Shown here piece by piece: positions 33,607 through 45,548 of a stretch of 64,000 nt of DNA. How positions within the stretch are numbered: position 1 is the first letter of the stretch; each line of letters starts with the position of its first letter. The stretch lies in assembly GCA_018873225.1 (NCBI GenBank), contig JAEILZ010000006.1, forward strand, positions 496,001-560,000, in the 5' to 3' direction. The notes below the pieces were generated by a model, which did not search any database, had not been told where the DNA came from, and saw nothing but the letters and a program-made list of their open reading frames with translations. A program made the position numbers and the translations under genes. The stretch is from [Phialemoniopsis] sp. UDSM-2020. Its lineage: Eukaryota > Ascomycota > Sordariomycetes > Thyridiales > Thyridiaceae.

Positions 33607-35699
33607 CTAAACCTCTTCTGATAGCTGCTCCTTTTCGTCAGTGACGTTTGGACGAACACTTGGTGGTGTTTGGCGGTGACGGCGAGAGAGAAGATAGAAC
33701 GAAAGCCAGCTTAGCAGCGTGAGCGCCATAAGCGGTATACACATCACAACAAAGAGCTTCAGTGCGGCATAGTTAGTAGCCCAGTCGCCGATTTTGCCGG
33801 TACCGTTTCCTTTCCCAAAGTCGATAATGTTGCTGCTGAAGAACGTCTGGCCCCTTGTCAGAACGGGGTCATCGAATTCCCGAACAGAATCTAAGCCAGA
33901 AGGTCTTACTGCGACAAATGTTCCAGGAAGAAAGACCAGGGTGAGTATGGTGATGGCGTGCATTGAGACCGTCTCTCTTTTTGTGTCGACAGCAACTTGG
34001 TGCATATCTTCTGTCAGTCGCTGCATCGTGTGTGCCGACTTTTGAGCAGCAGTGGCAAAGTATTCGCCTATAGCCATGCTCTTATATTGGAGGATGGTAT
34101 TGAACTGAGTACACGCCTGGTTATTATTTCTTAGAAATGCATCAGGATCACGGGGTCCACCTTACCATGTTCTCGTCTTTCTCCAGATCATGTAATAATG
34201 TCTCAACCCGGGATGAATAGTTTTCGAGATCAACCTCGATATTCCTTACCTGCTCGATAAAGTCCAAAATGTGGTTCTCGGCTATTGCCATCTTGATATG
34301 CACCCCGAAGTCCCCAGAAGTGATGAGCGCCTTATACGTATCTTTAATATCAGATAGGATACGCTTGTTCTGCCCAAATACCATCTTCGCTTGCTCGACT
34401 TCGGAAACCAGTCGATGAAGACTCTGTAGATCATCAAAAGAGAAAGTGTCCTCGATTCTCTTTTTAATTCGTGGTGGGTCCGCCGTCAGTGGAGGACTAT
34501 GTGTCATTGTTTCTTGGATGCGGTCAAGTCCGGAAAACGATCTGCGAATGTTTGTGATCCCTCGCCTCAGCATCGGGAAGGATTGAGTACGCGAAGTGTG
34601 AGTGGAAACACGCGACAGATTCGTGTTGGTTCGTGATCTCAACCCGATATCTATGTCCGCGACACTCGGAGGTTCGGGTATCGCATCAACGACAAGCTTT
34701 GCCACTGGTGCCATCTTGACTTTTCCTGAGTATTTTTTGGCACGACTCTCCAAGAATGCGATGTAACTGCCCAAGTTTTCTATGCAGTATTCGAGTATAA
34801 GCGCGTGTACTCTGAGTGAAGCCGCAAGTGCGCCTTCGGGGGACTTTGCTTCTTCAGGATAGCACTGTTGATATCTCTCTGTCATACTCTTCACTCGTGT
34901 CTGAATTAGACTGTTGCCCTTTGAGATGACCCAAACTGAGTTACCACTTCCAACATCAAAGGAATGGTACACAGATATGTTCCTTAGGGGCCAGGCGTAT
35001 TCATTTTTATGTTGCTCATTTTCGAACCCGAGTACGTTGAACGCATGCTGTACCCGAATTCCTGACCTCCCAAGCTGCGGGATAGCAAAGCGCTGATTTC
35101 GTTGTCCGAGAAAATTCTCACGCCGGAACAATGTATTACTGATGGGGTTCTCCCGTGTGCCTAATTCAAGGAATATGTCGAGTGCGGATGGCATGACCTC
35201 GAGAAAGGATAGCAAGTACGTGAGTTGCTCCTGTGAACAAGAAAGAGGGCCTCGGGAATTGACTGTTGGTATGAATCTACAAAAGCAAACCGATTAGACA
35301 TAGTGAACATGATCCCAGTTTGTACAGGATACAGACATGTATCGAGAGTGAGGATCTGGATTCTCAACACTCAATCGACTTCGTAGCTCATCCACATTGT
35401 TGTTTTCGATACATGTTTCTTCTCGAAAGCCTTCAAGAACGGCAGAAGTATCAGTACATGGCTCTATCACTTCCATTGGACAATAATGGAGACGAACCCT
35501 TCTTGCTGTTGTCGTACTCCAACAGTACAATGCGCCTCTTCCGGCCGAAGATCTTCTTCTCGCCCAACAATTCATGGTATCTCTCCAGTACGTGTATGGG
35601 CTTGTGGGTCTGTAAGATATTCTGAGGATATTCCAGGTTGTCTTGGCATGCCTTTACCAGCTTCTCCTTCGGACTCTGTGTGACTGAATGGCCAGACAT
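33607..35699 (-). CDS. CorA-like membrane protein without GMN motif
   Basis: Five ex­ons (35699-35498, 35430-35337, 35276-34166, 34104-33910, 33846-33607) sum to 614 codons and 613 residues. The N-terminal region matches the fungal CorA-like group: LLEYDNSKKG, then RYIFIPTVNSRGPLSCS and YLLSFLEVMPSALDIFLELG. A long helical middle region leads to MAIGEYFATAAQKSA and two transmembrane helices near the C terminus (ITILTLVFLPGTFVA, and VVMCIPLMALTLLSW). True CorA magnesium channels have Gly-Met-Asn after the first helix; here the corresponding residues are TFFSS, so magnesium transport is doubtful. The last intron (33847-33909, 63 nt) is in frame without stops. Many fungal genomes hold families of such proteins with no assigned role. 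It is co-oriented with the kinase-vWA gene. Confidence 0.8.
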
Positions 35700-36494
35700 G
35701 GCGTGAGTGGGGACAGAAGCTCGACGTAGTGGAGAAGTGCCAGGGACCAGGGGCAGTCCCGATGCACGGACTGGAAAGCTGCACAGTCGGTGTTGTCCGG
35801 AGACCGCATTAGATAAATCTGAGTTAGTGTCTAGGCTTCCATTGAAAACATCGCGAGATAAAGGACCTTTAAGTTAGAACGAAGCTCGTGACAGCACACC
35901 TTGGCGAATTGGCATTTCTCGTTGCCGAAATCAGCCATCGGCAATGGTTGGATGCCTGAGAATAATGAATGGGTGCCCTGTAATCGACTACGAACGCGTT
36001 CACCAACAGTCGAAAACGCCTGTACGCCCGTCGGAAGCGAGGTGTCATGCAAACAGCCTTGCATTCAATACCACGGCATTGGCCAGGAACACAGGCATTC
36101 TAAACATGACGTGCCGCATGTCTGACCTGAAAAGGCGTCCGGGTGGCGGTAGGTGCTCCCTCCCTTGGGGGCGGAGCAGCAAGCGGGGCGCAGCGAATCT
36201 GCCTCACAAGCAGGGCGTAAGTACTCAGTTGGCTGCAATGAGCTGAAATTCAGAGAAAAGACAAACGCTACGCTTCAGGTAGATATAACCTTGCCGGGTA
36301 TCCTCATGGGCGCCCCTCGGGCGTGCACCCTCTTCTTCTACTGTCACTGCTTTCATCCACAAATTCAATCTCAGCCCTCCATCGCCCCCAACAAGTCAGA
36401 CTTCAGAACACGGTAAACAAAAGACAAGCCCCCATGCTCAGTGCTCAACCTCACACCACACGAAAACTCCACCTAGACCTCGTACCGGACTTTA
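35700..36494. other. Intergenic, no gene seen
   Basis: About 800 bp upstream of the CorA-like gene. No open frame with a domain was found. A GC-rich stretch (36130-36210) has no coding signal. Confidence 0.4.
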
Positions 36495-36821
36495 TCATAG
36501 ATCTCGGTCTTCTCCGCCTATGGTTACCAGTGTGTCCCGTGTCAGCTTGACAGATACCATGACTTGATTATCGTGAATACCAAGAAGACTGACCTCGGTG
36601 AGCTCTCGAGGAAGCTCTAAGCGGTAGTCGTCATTACCCAGCCTCTGTTGTTTGCGAATCTCAAGTCAGCGCAAGGGTGCCACGATGGCTTGTCAATGAC
36701 TAACTTCAACCTTGATGCCATCCTTTTGAGGGTGGCTACTAAAAACTTCGTCGTTCAGATGCTTCACCAGATCATCCAGTTGGATGCGATACCCAACAAC
36801 CGTGTCGAAAACCATTGACAT
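36495..36821 (-). CDS. Possible small two-exon gene or gene fragment
   Basis: Exons 36821-36705 and 36644-36495, joined across a 60-nt intron with GTTAGT and CAACAG ends, would encode 88 residues (MSMVFDTVVGYRIQLDDL... then RLGNDDYRLELPRELTE...). The amino-acid mix looks like real protein. The frame stays open upstream of 36821 to an acceptor ATTTACAG near 36871 with a CTAAT branch point, so this may be the end of a longer or decayed gene whose 5' part I could not find. I do not recognise the family. More open stretches on the same strand at 37452-37709 may belong to it. Confidence 0.3.
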
Positions 36822-36871
36822 ATTGTCCGTGTTGAGGAGCGAGTATGCCTCGGATGGCTGTAAATATGCCT

Positions 36872-37957
36872 TGAGCCCTCGAGATTAGGGTTTCTTGGGT
36901 CCAGTCACTGTGGCTCTGCTGATGGCAATGTACGCGCAAAGGGACAAGATCACAGAACATCCCACGCACGCTGGGCGATTCTCCGTTAGCGTCAAGAAGT
37001 GGGCCTCGTGGGCAGATTAATCACATATATAGCTACAAGAAAAGCACACTAGAGATGGAAGTATGTCCGATGCCTCTCGAGGGCGAAATGAGGCTTGATT
37101 GCCATGCATGCTGCACTGGCGGTGGTGGCCCCGCGCGACAACCGCAGAGACAGATCGCCACCCCTCGGCCGGCTCAATAGAGAGGACGGAAAAATCTACT
37201 GGGGAACCGGGAGCAGACTCTCGAGGAGCGGAAGGAGAAGAGGGGTAAATTTTGAGCCTCATCAGAAAGAGCAATACACACCATTCTGCAGCGCGAGTGC
37301 CCACGAGGACAGGCCGGCCGCGTTGGATTGGGCGAGTTGCTTGTGCCGACAGCGAAGAATATGCAGTGGAAGGAATTGGCTGGCCAATCAAGCCCGAGTG
37401 CCCGCCTCACTATTGTGGCAAACCGGTCGAGTGTCCCGCTGTTGTGCATGATTACCTGCATCGAAGGGAACCCAGATATGCTCCGGGGAACCCATGCATG
37501 ATTTCGTGCTTGTTATCGGCAAGCACGGCCAGCTTGCAATATGCGTTGCGAATGATGACGAAAGGAACCCAGTGAGGCGGTAACGTGTCAGTGCTTGCAT
37601 AGACGTCTTCCACGATGAATCCCCACCGGCAAGCACTCCGAAGTGCATGTTGCTCAATGAACTCGATTGGTTTGTTTGAAACCGGTGAAGACCTCGGCCC
37701 GTTCTGCAAGCTTTAAATGAAACGCGTTTTACCCTCCGCACTTGGGAAGATTCCATGTGTTACTGCATCCAATACGAAGACAAGGCAGGCCACCATGGGT
37801 TCAGATATTGCAGATTACCGGGTATTGTAGGGAATCCGACACCCCATCGCAGTGTGCCCCGGAGTCTTGGGCATAACGTTATGATAAGTCTTTGGCATGA
37901 GATCGATCATTTATCACCACCGAATCGAGCATAACTAGGACTGGCTGTTACCTGGCC
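36872..37957. other. Intergenic with uncertain coding remnants
   Basis: About 1.1 kb. On the minus strand an open stretch at 37452-37709 (GFIVEDVYAST, HWVPFVIIRNAYCKLAV) has protein-like composition and ends near a splice-like AG|GTAATC. No family was recognised and no full gene model could be built. Confidence 0.3.
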
Positions 37958-39824
37958 TCATGTGTGGCTTGTTTGATATGCCAAGCTACCGCCCTTTATC
38001 AACTCTTTCATGAGCCGCTTCATCAACAAATCGTATACATCAACCAGACCAAGCATGCCCGGCCATCTCTCGATGCACCAATGCAGCAACGACGTACATG
38101 TTGGTATGATATCGACAAAAGAGTCCCAGTCAAAAGATTGTTCTGCAACTTCCTCGACCCCATCCGGCCACTCGGACATCCGCGGCAGCAAGCGGACACG
38201 CCCACTCAGTGCTAGCAGGGCATGCGCGAGGATCGTGCTTGTTGCATGCCAGATGTGATGAGCTGATAGAAAAGTCACTGGATACGATCCGAGAACAGAG
38301 GATTTTGGTGCACGTATGATCTGTTCATACGTATGGATGATATTGCATGCAGCCAAGTAGCTGTCTGCAGTCACACACAGCGGCTTGACCTCAGGAGCTG
38401 CTGCTCTGTCGCAATAATGAAGAGAGTGAAGGAGGAGCGGCTGGACGAGCAAGCATATGGCCAGGCTGAATTCCAGGCTAGACGTCAAGGCGCCTATGCC
38501 GAGCGAAGATTCCGGAGTAGCGGACTCGCTCTTCCAATGCCATATCGCTGAGTATCTCCCTCTGAGCCATGCAAGCGACGTGTTGTGTTCTGGTGGCGAG
38601 GCTGGCATATACATCTCCTCGTAGATTTCCGATCGCAAGTGAACAAGCCGGTAGTTGTGAGTCATTGTTGCCATTTCAGTGTTGTCCTGCGCGGGCGGAT
38701 ACCTTATCTTGACGAGTGAGTCAGGAATGTTGGAGGGCCGGCCGAATAGTTGGCCGATACTGCGCTCGAGAGCGTACAGCCCCCAGAATGTGGTGCACCG
38801 CAGCTTCGCCTCGCTTGTATTCATCTCCTGCCCGACACTTGGCTCGATGTGATACCCCAGCTCAACCATCAAGCGGCAGGCGTATCCTAGCAACTTCCAT
38901 ATGTCGCCCTTGCGGGGGTAGAAGAGATAGTAGATGACCAGAAGCAAGATTGCCTGGAGTGATGATGGCGATGCTTCGGAAGTGACTTCATCAACACACT
39001 CGAGCGCCTCCATATAACCCATCAAGCTCTCGGCAGCTCGATATGGCACGTGTCGCGCCTCGTTGGCAGCGGAGATGGCGCAAATCAGGCTGACTCGCAA
39101 AAAGCAAGACGCTTCCTCCCCACGAAGTGTCGGTATGGCCAGGTCCGGTCTCCTTCGGAGTGACAAGTATGTTTGTACATCCCCTAGTATGAGGTCATCG
39201 TCAACGAAGCCATAGAGTACGTTGAAGGTGGACAAGTAGAGGGAAACGAGTCTCTTCACGTCGGCTTCTGGTGCGCAAGTCATCATACGAGTGAATGACT
39301 CCTCGTCGTCGTCAGTCCTAGCCTGCTGAGCGGCGTCATTCTCGCCAGGGTTCGCTTCCACAAGTCCCTGCTCTACTGCATACTGAACAACCTCAACGGC
39401 CAGTGAAAACACGGAACTCGAGCCCCAGTAGCTTTGTGAGTCCGAGGAAGCTATGAGGATGTCGTAATTTGGGGCTGTGTCCCATCCAGTGTCCCCTAAC
39501 ACTGTCGACCCAGTGATGGGAGATGAAGCTTCATTACTCTCAGCTGAGCGCAGTTGCTCCAACTGAAGTAACAAAGACTGGACATATCTATACAAAAGGG
39601 TGTCAATACACGTAGAAAATGAATCCCAACAAATCGTGTTTCGCTAACTTTCTCTCAACGATCCGCCCCTGCGCAGGATCCATGTACGTGCAAGTTTCCT
39701 TCGCCTTGTCACATGAACGGCATTGAGGAAGCAATGTATCGCACTTTCGCCGCAGTCGCCGACATCGCTGACAGGCGGGTAGCAGCGGCTGGACTCTGTC
39801 CCGCGTGGTGAACGCCGAGGCCAT
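37958..39824 (-). CDS. Zn2Cys6 transcription factor (first of tandem pair)
   Basis: Two exons (39824-39649, 39587-37958) sum to 602 codons and 601 residues. The zinc cluster near residues 17-44 is C-x2-C-x6-C-x6-C-x2-C-x6-C (ACQRCRRLRRKCDTLLPQC, then RSCDKAKETC), followed by a short linker and a coiled region (YVQSLLLQLEQLRS) that begins exon 2. The fungal-specific TF domain follows (YLSTFNVLYGFVDDD, WKLLGYACRLMVELGYH, WGLYALERSIGQLFGRP). Start 39824 is the first ATG before the cluster. It lies 140 bp downstream of a second regulator of the same type and strand. No linked enzyme genes indicate its target. Confidence 0.9.
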
Positions 39825-39964
39825 CTGCTGTGTTGTGTTTTTACCGGGTGAGGTTATGGAACGGAGATGAGCGCGATTTCGAGTCACAGAAGTTAATGTG
39901 GAGACTGGATCCACAAGGCGTCATCGGCGACAGTGCGAACGCGGATGAGTGAGATGCTTAATTT

Positions 39965-41949
39965 CTACCATTGGTAACCAATGGGAAGTCCTAGACCAAT
40001 ATTGCGTGGCTCCCAGCTCGTGTCCAGCAAGTCCCAGCTAGCTGTGTCATCCACAAGTTCAGGCACGACAGGTATGAGGAAGTCAAAGTCGGCATTCGTG
40101 GGGTTGTCACTGAACAGCTCCCTGTTTTCCCGCGCCCCGTCACTGGGTCTTAATCTTGCAAAGTCATCTGGGCTGGGATACAAGAGCTGCTCGAGCTCGG
40201 CATCCTGCGCAGGCGAGAATGTGCTGCCAGCTTCCGTGGAGAAGACCGAGTCGAGAAGTGCTCCAAGCAAGCGCTCGTAAGTCCCTGCAAATTTCAGTAC
40301 TCCGGGTATGCCCTGTTCCGCAAGGAACAGGCAATTGGTCGTAATGGCCTTAGTGACGCTGTGAATGGAAAGTAACGAATGTTTTGACCGGATCGCCTCG
40401 TAGCCATGCCGAAGGCTGAACAGAACGACGGCCGCTGCTTCGAGTGAGTGATGTGCCGAAAGCAAAGGCCGACGTAGAAAGCCGGTTTGTATGAAGTCGC
40501 TTTGCAGTCGACCCGTCTCTGCGGCTGCATCAAACATAGCGAGCAGGCTATGCATTCCCGGTAATTGCATGCGAGGACAGAGTCGATGCAAGATCATGGT
40601 TGCTCGAGCAAGGAGAAGGCCTGGTGGTTCCATACACTGGGAGTAGAAGTGGCTTGTTGCGTGCCATTGAGTCAGATCCTCAGACATCTTTGCCAACCAC
40701 TCGTCCCAAGTAAGACCAACAGGCAAGTTACCTATTCCAAATTGAACATGGTGTATTTGCGACAATAGGCGAGCATATTGAACTGATGCCAACAGAGAGC
40801 TTTCCGCTCCGTCAGCGGGCAATAAAACATCAATAGTGTTGTCGGGTACCGCCGGTAGCCGCTGGTGAGCCGAGGAAATACCCTGATCAAGGCAGTACGC
40901 AATCCAGAACAGACGGCGCCTATTTTCCCTCTCCGCATTACTGATGTTTGCCGAACTTGGCAGCTCACGATGCAGACCGAGCTCAACGCAGGCCCTCATC
41001 ACCGCGCCGGAAAGAATCCAGACATTGCCTGCGCGAGGTACTATGGTAGCGTAGCTAAGAATGAGTAAGGTCGCCTGTACCCAGGCACTGGAAGATGGGA
41101 AATGTGTCAGACCGTCGAGGTGCTGGATGCCCTCTTCGAACAACGACAGCGAGAGGGCCATTGACCGCGCCTCATACGGCGCCTCAGCAGCGCTCAGAGT
41201 GAGAGCAATGGCCAGTACCAAGGAGATGATCACAGATTGGAAAGAACTCTCACTCTGCTTGTCGGTTCCGAGACTGCAAGCTTGTTTCGTGTCATTGAGA
41301 TTCTGCCACAGTGTCTCGACGTCGAAGATCGGATAAGCAGTGTGGAAAGAAGAGATGTACTTGCGCATCAGTTCTTGAGCAACCTCGATGGGCATGCTTG
41401 CCAACACCCGAGCCGAGGAGTAGTTTTGACTCTTCTCGCCCGATATGATGGGGTGTGAAGCAGATATGCCGGTTCGCACTGTAAAGGGACCCAGGCCCAA
41501 GCTCATCCTAGATATGAAGCCGTTCGTGGTCGGATGGTGTGGCTGTACTACTGAGGCCATGTCCTGCATAAAACCGCTTGATTGGATAGCACTGCGGATG
41601 GATCGGCCAAGCACACCAAGAGCCGCGATGTGCTGGCCATGTCCGGTCAGGGGGCTTGTTGTGACATCATCATGCCGCTGCCGTTTGAGTCGGGAGATCT
41701 CGTCCTCCAAGTTCTGCACAATGCTTCGCGGTATCTCTTGGTCGGTGTGAGATATGCCGACGCATGTTGTCTTGGCCTTCAGGCATTGTGAGCATGAGGG
41801 TGTGATGCGGTCGCACTGCAGAGGCCAGTCGTTAGCACGTGTCCGAAGGTGCAGGCGGCCATGTCTGTGGAATCACCAAAAGGCCGCACCTTGATCTTCC
41901 GTTTTCGGCACCGCGAGCAGGATATGACACTCCTTCGGCAAGGATCCAT
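39965..41949 (-). CDS. Zn2Cys6 transcription factor (second of tandem pair)
   Basis: Two exons (41949-41890, 41815-39965) sum to 637 codons and 636 residues. The intron splits the zinc cluster: SCSRCRKRKIK, then CDRITPSCSQCLKAKTTC. A coiled segment (QNLEDEISRLKRQR) follows as the usual dimer helix. The middle region has FHTAYPIFDVETLWQNL, WILSGAVMRACVELGLHRE and FWIAYCLDQGIS, typical of the fungal-specific TF domain. It shares layout with the downstream neighbour at 37958, but the sequences differ enough that an old duplication or chance is likelier than a recent one. The target genes are unknown; the peroxidase gene lies about 390 bp upstream on the same strand. Confidence 0.9.
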
Positions 41950-42337
41950 TGTCCAGAATAACAGATCGAGATGGCTCCGGTGATCTCCTTCAGGAGAGGA
42001 AAGGATCCCAACAGACCTTGCGCGGGGATAAGCGCCCTGAGCGTCACAGCCGTGGTGACGGAGAAGAGCGGCTGTCGGTGGATCCGGCAACTTTTTGACT
42101 CACAATTTGACCCACCATAACATTCCTGCTATTCCGACCAATCTGGTCCACTCCTGTCTGTGGTCGAGACAATAGGCAAGAAGGCCAAATCAAGGTATAA
42201 AGCAGAGCGATTAATCCTTACATTTATCGTATCCAAAATGCAAATCTACACAAAAGGTATATCTATCTATCACTTCTCTCACCCTTCTAACTCTATGATC
42301 CATTTCTATCATCTATGTCTATGCCGTTTCCATCCTA
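41950..42337. other. Spacer between regulator and peroxidase
   Basis: About 390 bp with an AT-rich stretch at 42190-42330 that is probably the 3' end region of the peroxidase transcript. No element was recognised. Confidence 0.35.
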
Positions 42338-43410
42338 TCACAGCCTGGCTTTGTGCATCACAGGGCACCCACTGGCACTGGCTGATTGGTGTACAACAGG
42401 GCATCCGCCGGCTCCTGATGGTTGGTTCGAGTCGAGCGGTGCCTCACTCTTCTTGGGAGCACTCCTGTAGCCACCCTTCTCATTGTCCGTGTTCGTGATC
42501 TTTCCATCGGCGTCTCGGGAAATTCCGAGCTCCAGCAGTCTTGCAAACGCCTTCTTGAAGTCTTGGAAGAATAGCTCCTTATCTTTCGCGTAGAGATTCA
42601 CGTATTTTGAGAATTCGGGGTCGGTCGTCAGGGCGATGTCGGTCGGCAGCATCATCAGCTCTTCCTCTGTGATCTCATCGATCGAGGCGAACTGGAGCAC
42701 GCCAGACTCGGGCACCGTCTTCTCAGTCCATTCTTCTGATAATAGCAGACGGAAGTACTGGTTAGAGAAGCGGGTCGGGTTGTTGACCCATTTGCCCTCG
42801 AAGCCCGAGTTCGCCGTGTGGCACCGGCCGAGGGTGTGGGCGCCGCTGAGAGCAACAATCTCCTGGTCGTTGAAGCCCATACGGTAGAAGATATCTCGGA
42901 TGTGCTGCGCTCCCTGAGCGGCGTCCGGCAGACGGCCGCGGGGCGGGAGCTTGCTGTCATCGACAAAGTCCGTTCGCCCGGGCAGCCATTCCACCTCCGG
43001 ACCACCCATGGCGCGGATCGCAGTCACGCCGGCGAGAGTCCAGAGGTCAGAGTAGGTGATCCAGGGGTGTTGGCGCTTAACTGGCTCCAGGAATAGACGA
43101 GCATGATGCAGACCGGCATTGGCCGGGTCTCCACCCTCGGCCTCGTAGCGCATGCCGGCGCCATTTGAGCCCCCGGTATCCGTTGCTACGTCGTACGTGC
43201 CGGACGAGTGCCTGTCATCAGGTCAGTGGCTGGACTCACATTCCATATGGTCGTTTGGACATACCATGCCAGACGCACGAGGACTGGACCAGCGCTACCG
43301 TCATCGTAGTCGGGCTGTTCTAGAAGTCCTTCGATGGACTTTCTGACGGCCTCGAAATTACCAGGTCTTGATCCCTGGCCTTCCGCCTGCGGCTGACTAA
43401 CACTACCCAT
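42338..43410 (-). CDS. Cytochrome-c-peroxidase-type haem peroxidase with CPVxH tail
   Basis: Two exons (43410-43265, 43211-42338) sum to 340 codons and 339 residues. The distal site LVRLAWHSSGTYD is rebuilt across the 53-nt intron and holds the catalytic Arg, Trp and His. The proximal His is in [10 protein letters not shown], and [20 protein letters not shown] is the conserved class I peroxidase block. The first 12 residues ([12 protein letters not shown]) do not look like a mitochondrial presequence, so this is a non-mitochondrial form. The tail carries two CPVxH units (CPVVH, CPVMH), resembling Cys-Pro haem-regulatory motifs, and the last three residues, ARL, fit a PTS1. Class I peroxidases reduce H2O2 using cytochrome c or other donors. 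Confidence 0.93.
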
Positions 43411-44040
43411 CTCCGATTTCGGCTGCTAATGAAGGTCCTGGAGGGTGGGTGTTCAAAAGATTGGGTTTGGGTCAGCGAGGTCATGAAAAGTAAAGAGTGT
43501 AAATGATTGCTAAACGCCGTCCATGCAAAGGGCAATAAAATACAGGTACTCTCCGAGGAGGCGAAAATCAGAAGCAAAATTTCGGCCATCTTATCTGGAT
43601 TTACGGGTATCGTGAGTGGATCCGAAGCTAAATTGATTGATAACGCACGATTCTCGGCCCAAGTCTCTGCGAGAACCTCGGCTCCCTCAATGACCCACAA
43701 TCGCCGAGCCTGGTCTGAATCATGTGGATATACAATTTTGATGACCTCGGTGCCGTGCTGACCTATCTTGAAGTCCCGTAAATACTTCGCCGTCCTCGCC
43801 CGTGCTTGTCCGGCGCAAGATCGAGCTCCAGTTCGCACAGCACAGAGAGGGACAGTGCCGGTCATGTTCCATGTTTGATCCTACTTGAGCTTTGTAAAAT
43901 CGTGCAAAACAACACCCCTTCGATGGCTTTTCAGACTACAGTGACCCCGGAACTAGAATTTGACCCAATCCTAGTCTACGCATCTCAGTTTGCCACACAT
44001 ATGATTGGTCAAACCCATCACCACTCCCTAGCCTTCTCAC
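43411..44040. other. Intergenic, no gene seen
   Basis: About 630 bp upstream of the peroxidase. Overlapping short open frames on both strands show no domain. Confidence 0.4.
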
Positions 44041-45000
44041 TTAGGTCAACTTGTATTCCACTTCCCAGACAATTCCGTACTCATCTGTCAAGTCGCGGAA
44101 CCATTTCTGCACATTACCCTTTCCCAGCCATGTGCACTGCTGCATTGCCGGCTCGAATAAACTGTAGCACAGCGCGTCAAGGTTAGTGTACTCCCGCCTT
44201 CCGTCCACTACTTGCACTTCTAGCTCATCACCCCGCCAGATCGACTCTGCGTCCGGGTCGGCGACTCGTATCCGAAATATGATCGAGTTGATATACGTCA
44301 GATCTTTCTCATACAAGACGGCGAAGTTTCCCCATTGTGTTGCCGATAGGCTGAGGTACAAATATAGATGTCGAAGACGGGGAAACACGTCACTCAGTCG
44401 ACTTAGACTCAGAGTACCACCAAATTGATCCGGCTCTTTGGCCCAGATACTGGCCTGAAGCTTGCGTATATACTGCAGTTGGGTCCTAGGCAGTTGCCAA
44501 GAGTTGACAACTTCCCAATAATCTCCCTTTCGTCTCAGCTTCCCATCACACCATGCTGACTCAAACATGTTCTCTCCGTAAAGAGTGGGGATGCCCTCCT
44601 GGTAACAAAGCTTGGAGCACTCCAATATCGCGGGGAAGAGTTCATGGTGCATGTGCGGATAGTTGAAAGATCTACAGCACATCCGATAGAGGACTAGCCG
44701 GCTTGTTGGCACGCACAGTCTGTAGTATATCCGGTCACAGCATAGCAGATAGCCGTATATCTGCAATCGAATGTCGTAGGGCAGCCGGAAGAATGAGGTT
44801 AGGGCTTTGTCGTTTGTAGAAAAGAAAGGTTCGTGGGTCATTCTCTTGATCTCGTTGGATACCGGCTTGCGCAACGGCGGTTCGTTTGGCGGCAGGGTAA
44901 ACCTCATATACGGCGTGAAGACGATACGAGACTGAAACAGACCGTCTCTTGCTTTCAACTTGCCATAGCACGATCTGTGTGCTTCGTCCACAGGCTCCAT
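44041..45000 (-). CDS. Fungal DUF7730-like protein
   Basis: A single-exon protein of 319 residues. The segment FFRLPYDIRLQIYGYLL near residue 70 is the F-box-like opening found in a very large fungal family of unknown function (DUF7730 type). It is followed by ILECSKLCYQEGIPTLYGEN, the second hallmark, and then by leucine-rich beta/alpha segments (LSDVFPRLRHLYLYLSLS). Some relatives may work as F-box substrate adaptors, but this is unproven. There is no signal peptide or membrane segment. The neighbours give no clue to function. Confidence 0.8.
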   Translation of the reverse strand: MEPVDEAHRSCYGKLKARDGLFQSRIVFTPYMRFTLPPNEPPLRKPVSNEIKRMTHEPFFSTNDKALTSFFRLPYDIRLQIYGYLLCCDRIYYRLCVPTSRLVLYRMCCRSFNYPHMHHELFPAILECSKLCYQEGIPTLYGENMFESAWCDGKLRRKGDYWEVVNSWQLPRTQLQYIRKLQASIWAKEPDQFGGTLSLSRLSDVFPRLRHLYLYLSLSATQWGNFAVLYEKDLTYINSIIFRIRVADPDAESIWRGDELEVQVVDGRREYTNLDALCYSLFEPAMQQCTWLGKGNVQKWFRDLTDEYGIVWEVEYKLT

Positions 45001-45548
45001 TTTGACTGCGTGGTATTAAGACTGGAGGCTATCACTATGGAGGCACGGCGTAGGGCTGAAAGCGTTGGGTCGAGAAGAGTCGAGCTGTGGACTGGGCTGA
45101 CCGCTTCCCCGCGGTCAGCCGAGTGCTCAGGTCAGACGTGCTTGGGACCCACTTCCAAGGTTGTAAACCCCAGACATGACCAATAGCACATTGGACGAAT
45201 GTGTTGACCGACGCCAAGGGAGTTTCACGGTGAAGTATACTATTTTCCCAAAAAAAAAAAACCTGACCTATCCTTCTGCATATCTAGATCTGTTGATGAT
45301 CATTGATCCCTCCGAGCATGACGCTCCGTGATGTAGCTGTGGCGTCTCTCCACAAGCGGGATCGGAGCAGCGGCGGACCCACTCACGGAGATGAACGCTG
45401 GCATGCACGGACAACGCCGTCGCGCGGACTTCGCAGGTCTTGCCCATAAAGTGAGAGTCAATCTTCCTTGGGTTCACCCTATTTCATGCACTGGTCCTGT
45501 TCTTGCCGAATACGCACACATTGATATAAATTGCCTGTGTTAAACAAT
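45001..45548. promoter_or_regulatory. Promoter region of the lysine gene
   Basis: About 550 bp between divergent genes. It contains a run of 12 A residues at about 45249-45260 and GATATAAATTG at about 45524, a TATA-like element some 20 bp before the ATG. No specific regulator site was recognised. Confidence 0.3.

Noticed and set aside
37958..41949. Recent tandem duplication of Zn2Cys6 genes
   Set aside because: The two proteins share layout but differ clearly in zinc cluster, intron position and TF domain, so they are not a recent duplicate pair.
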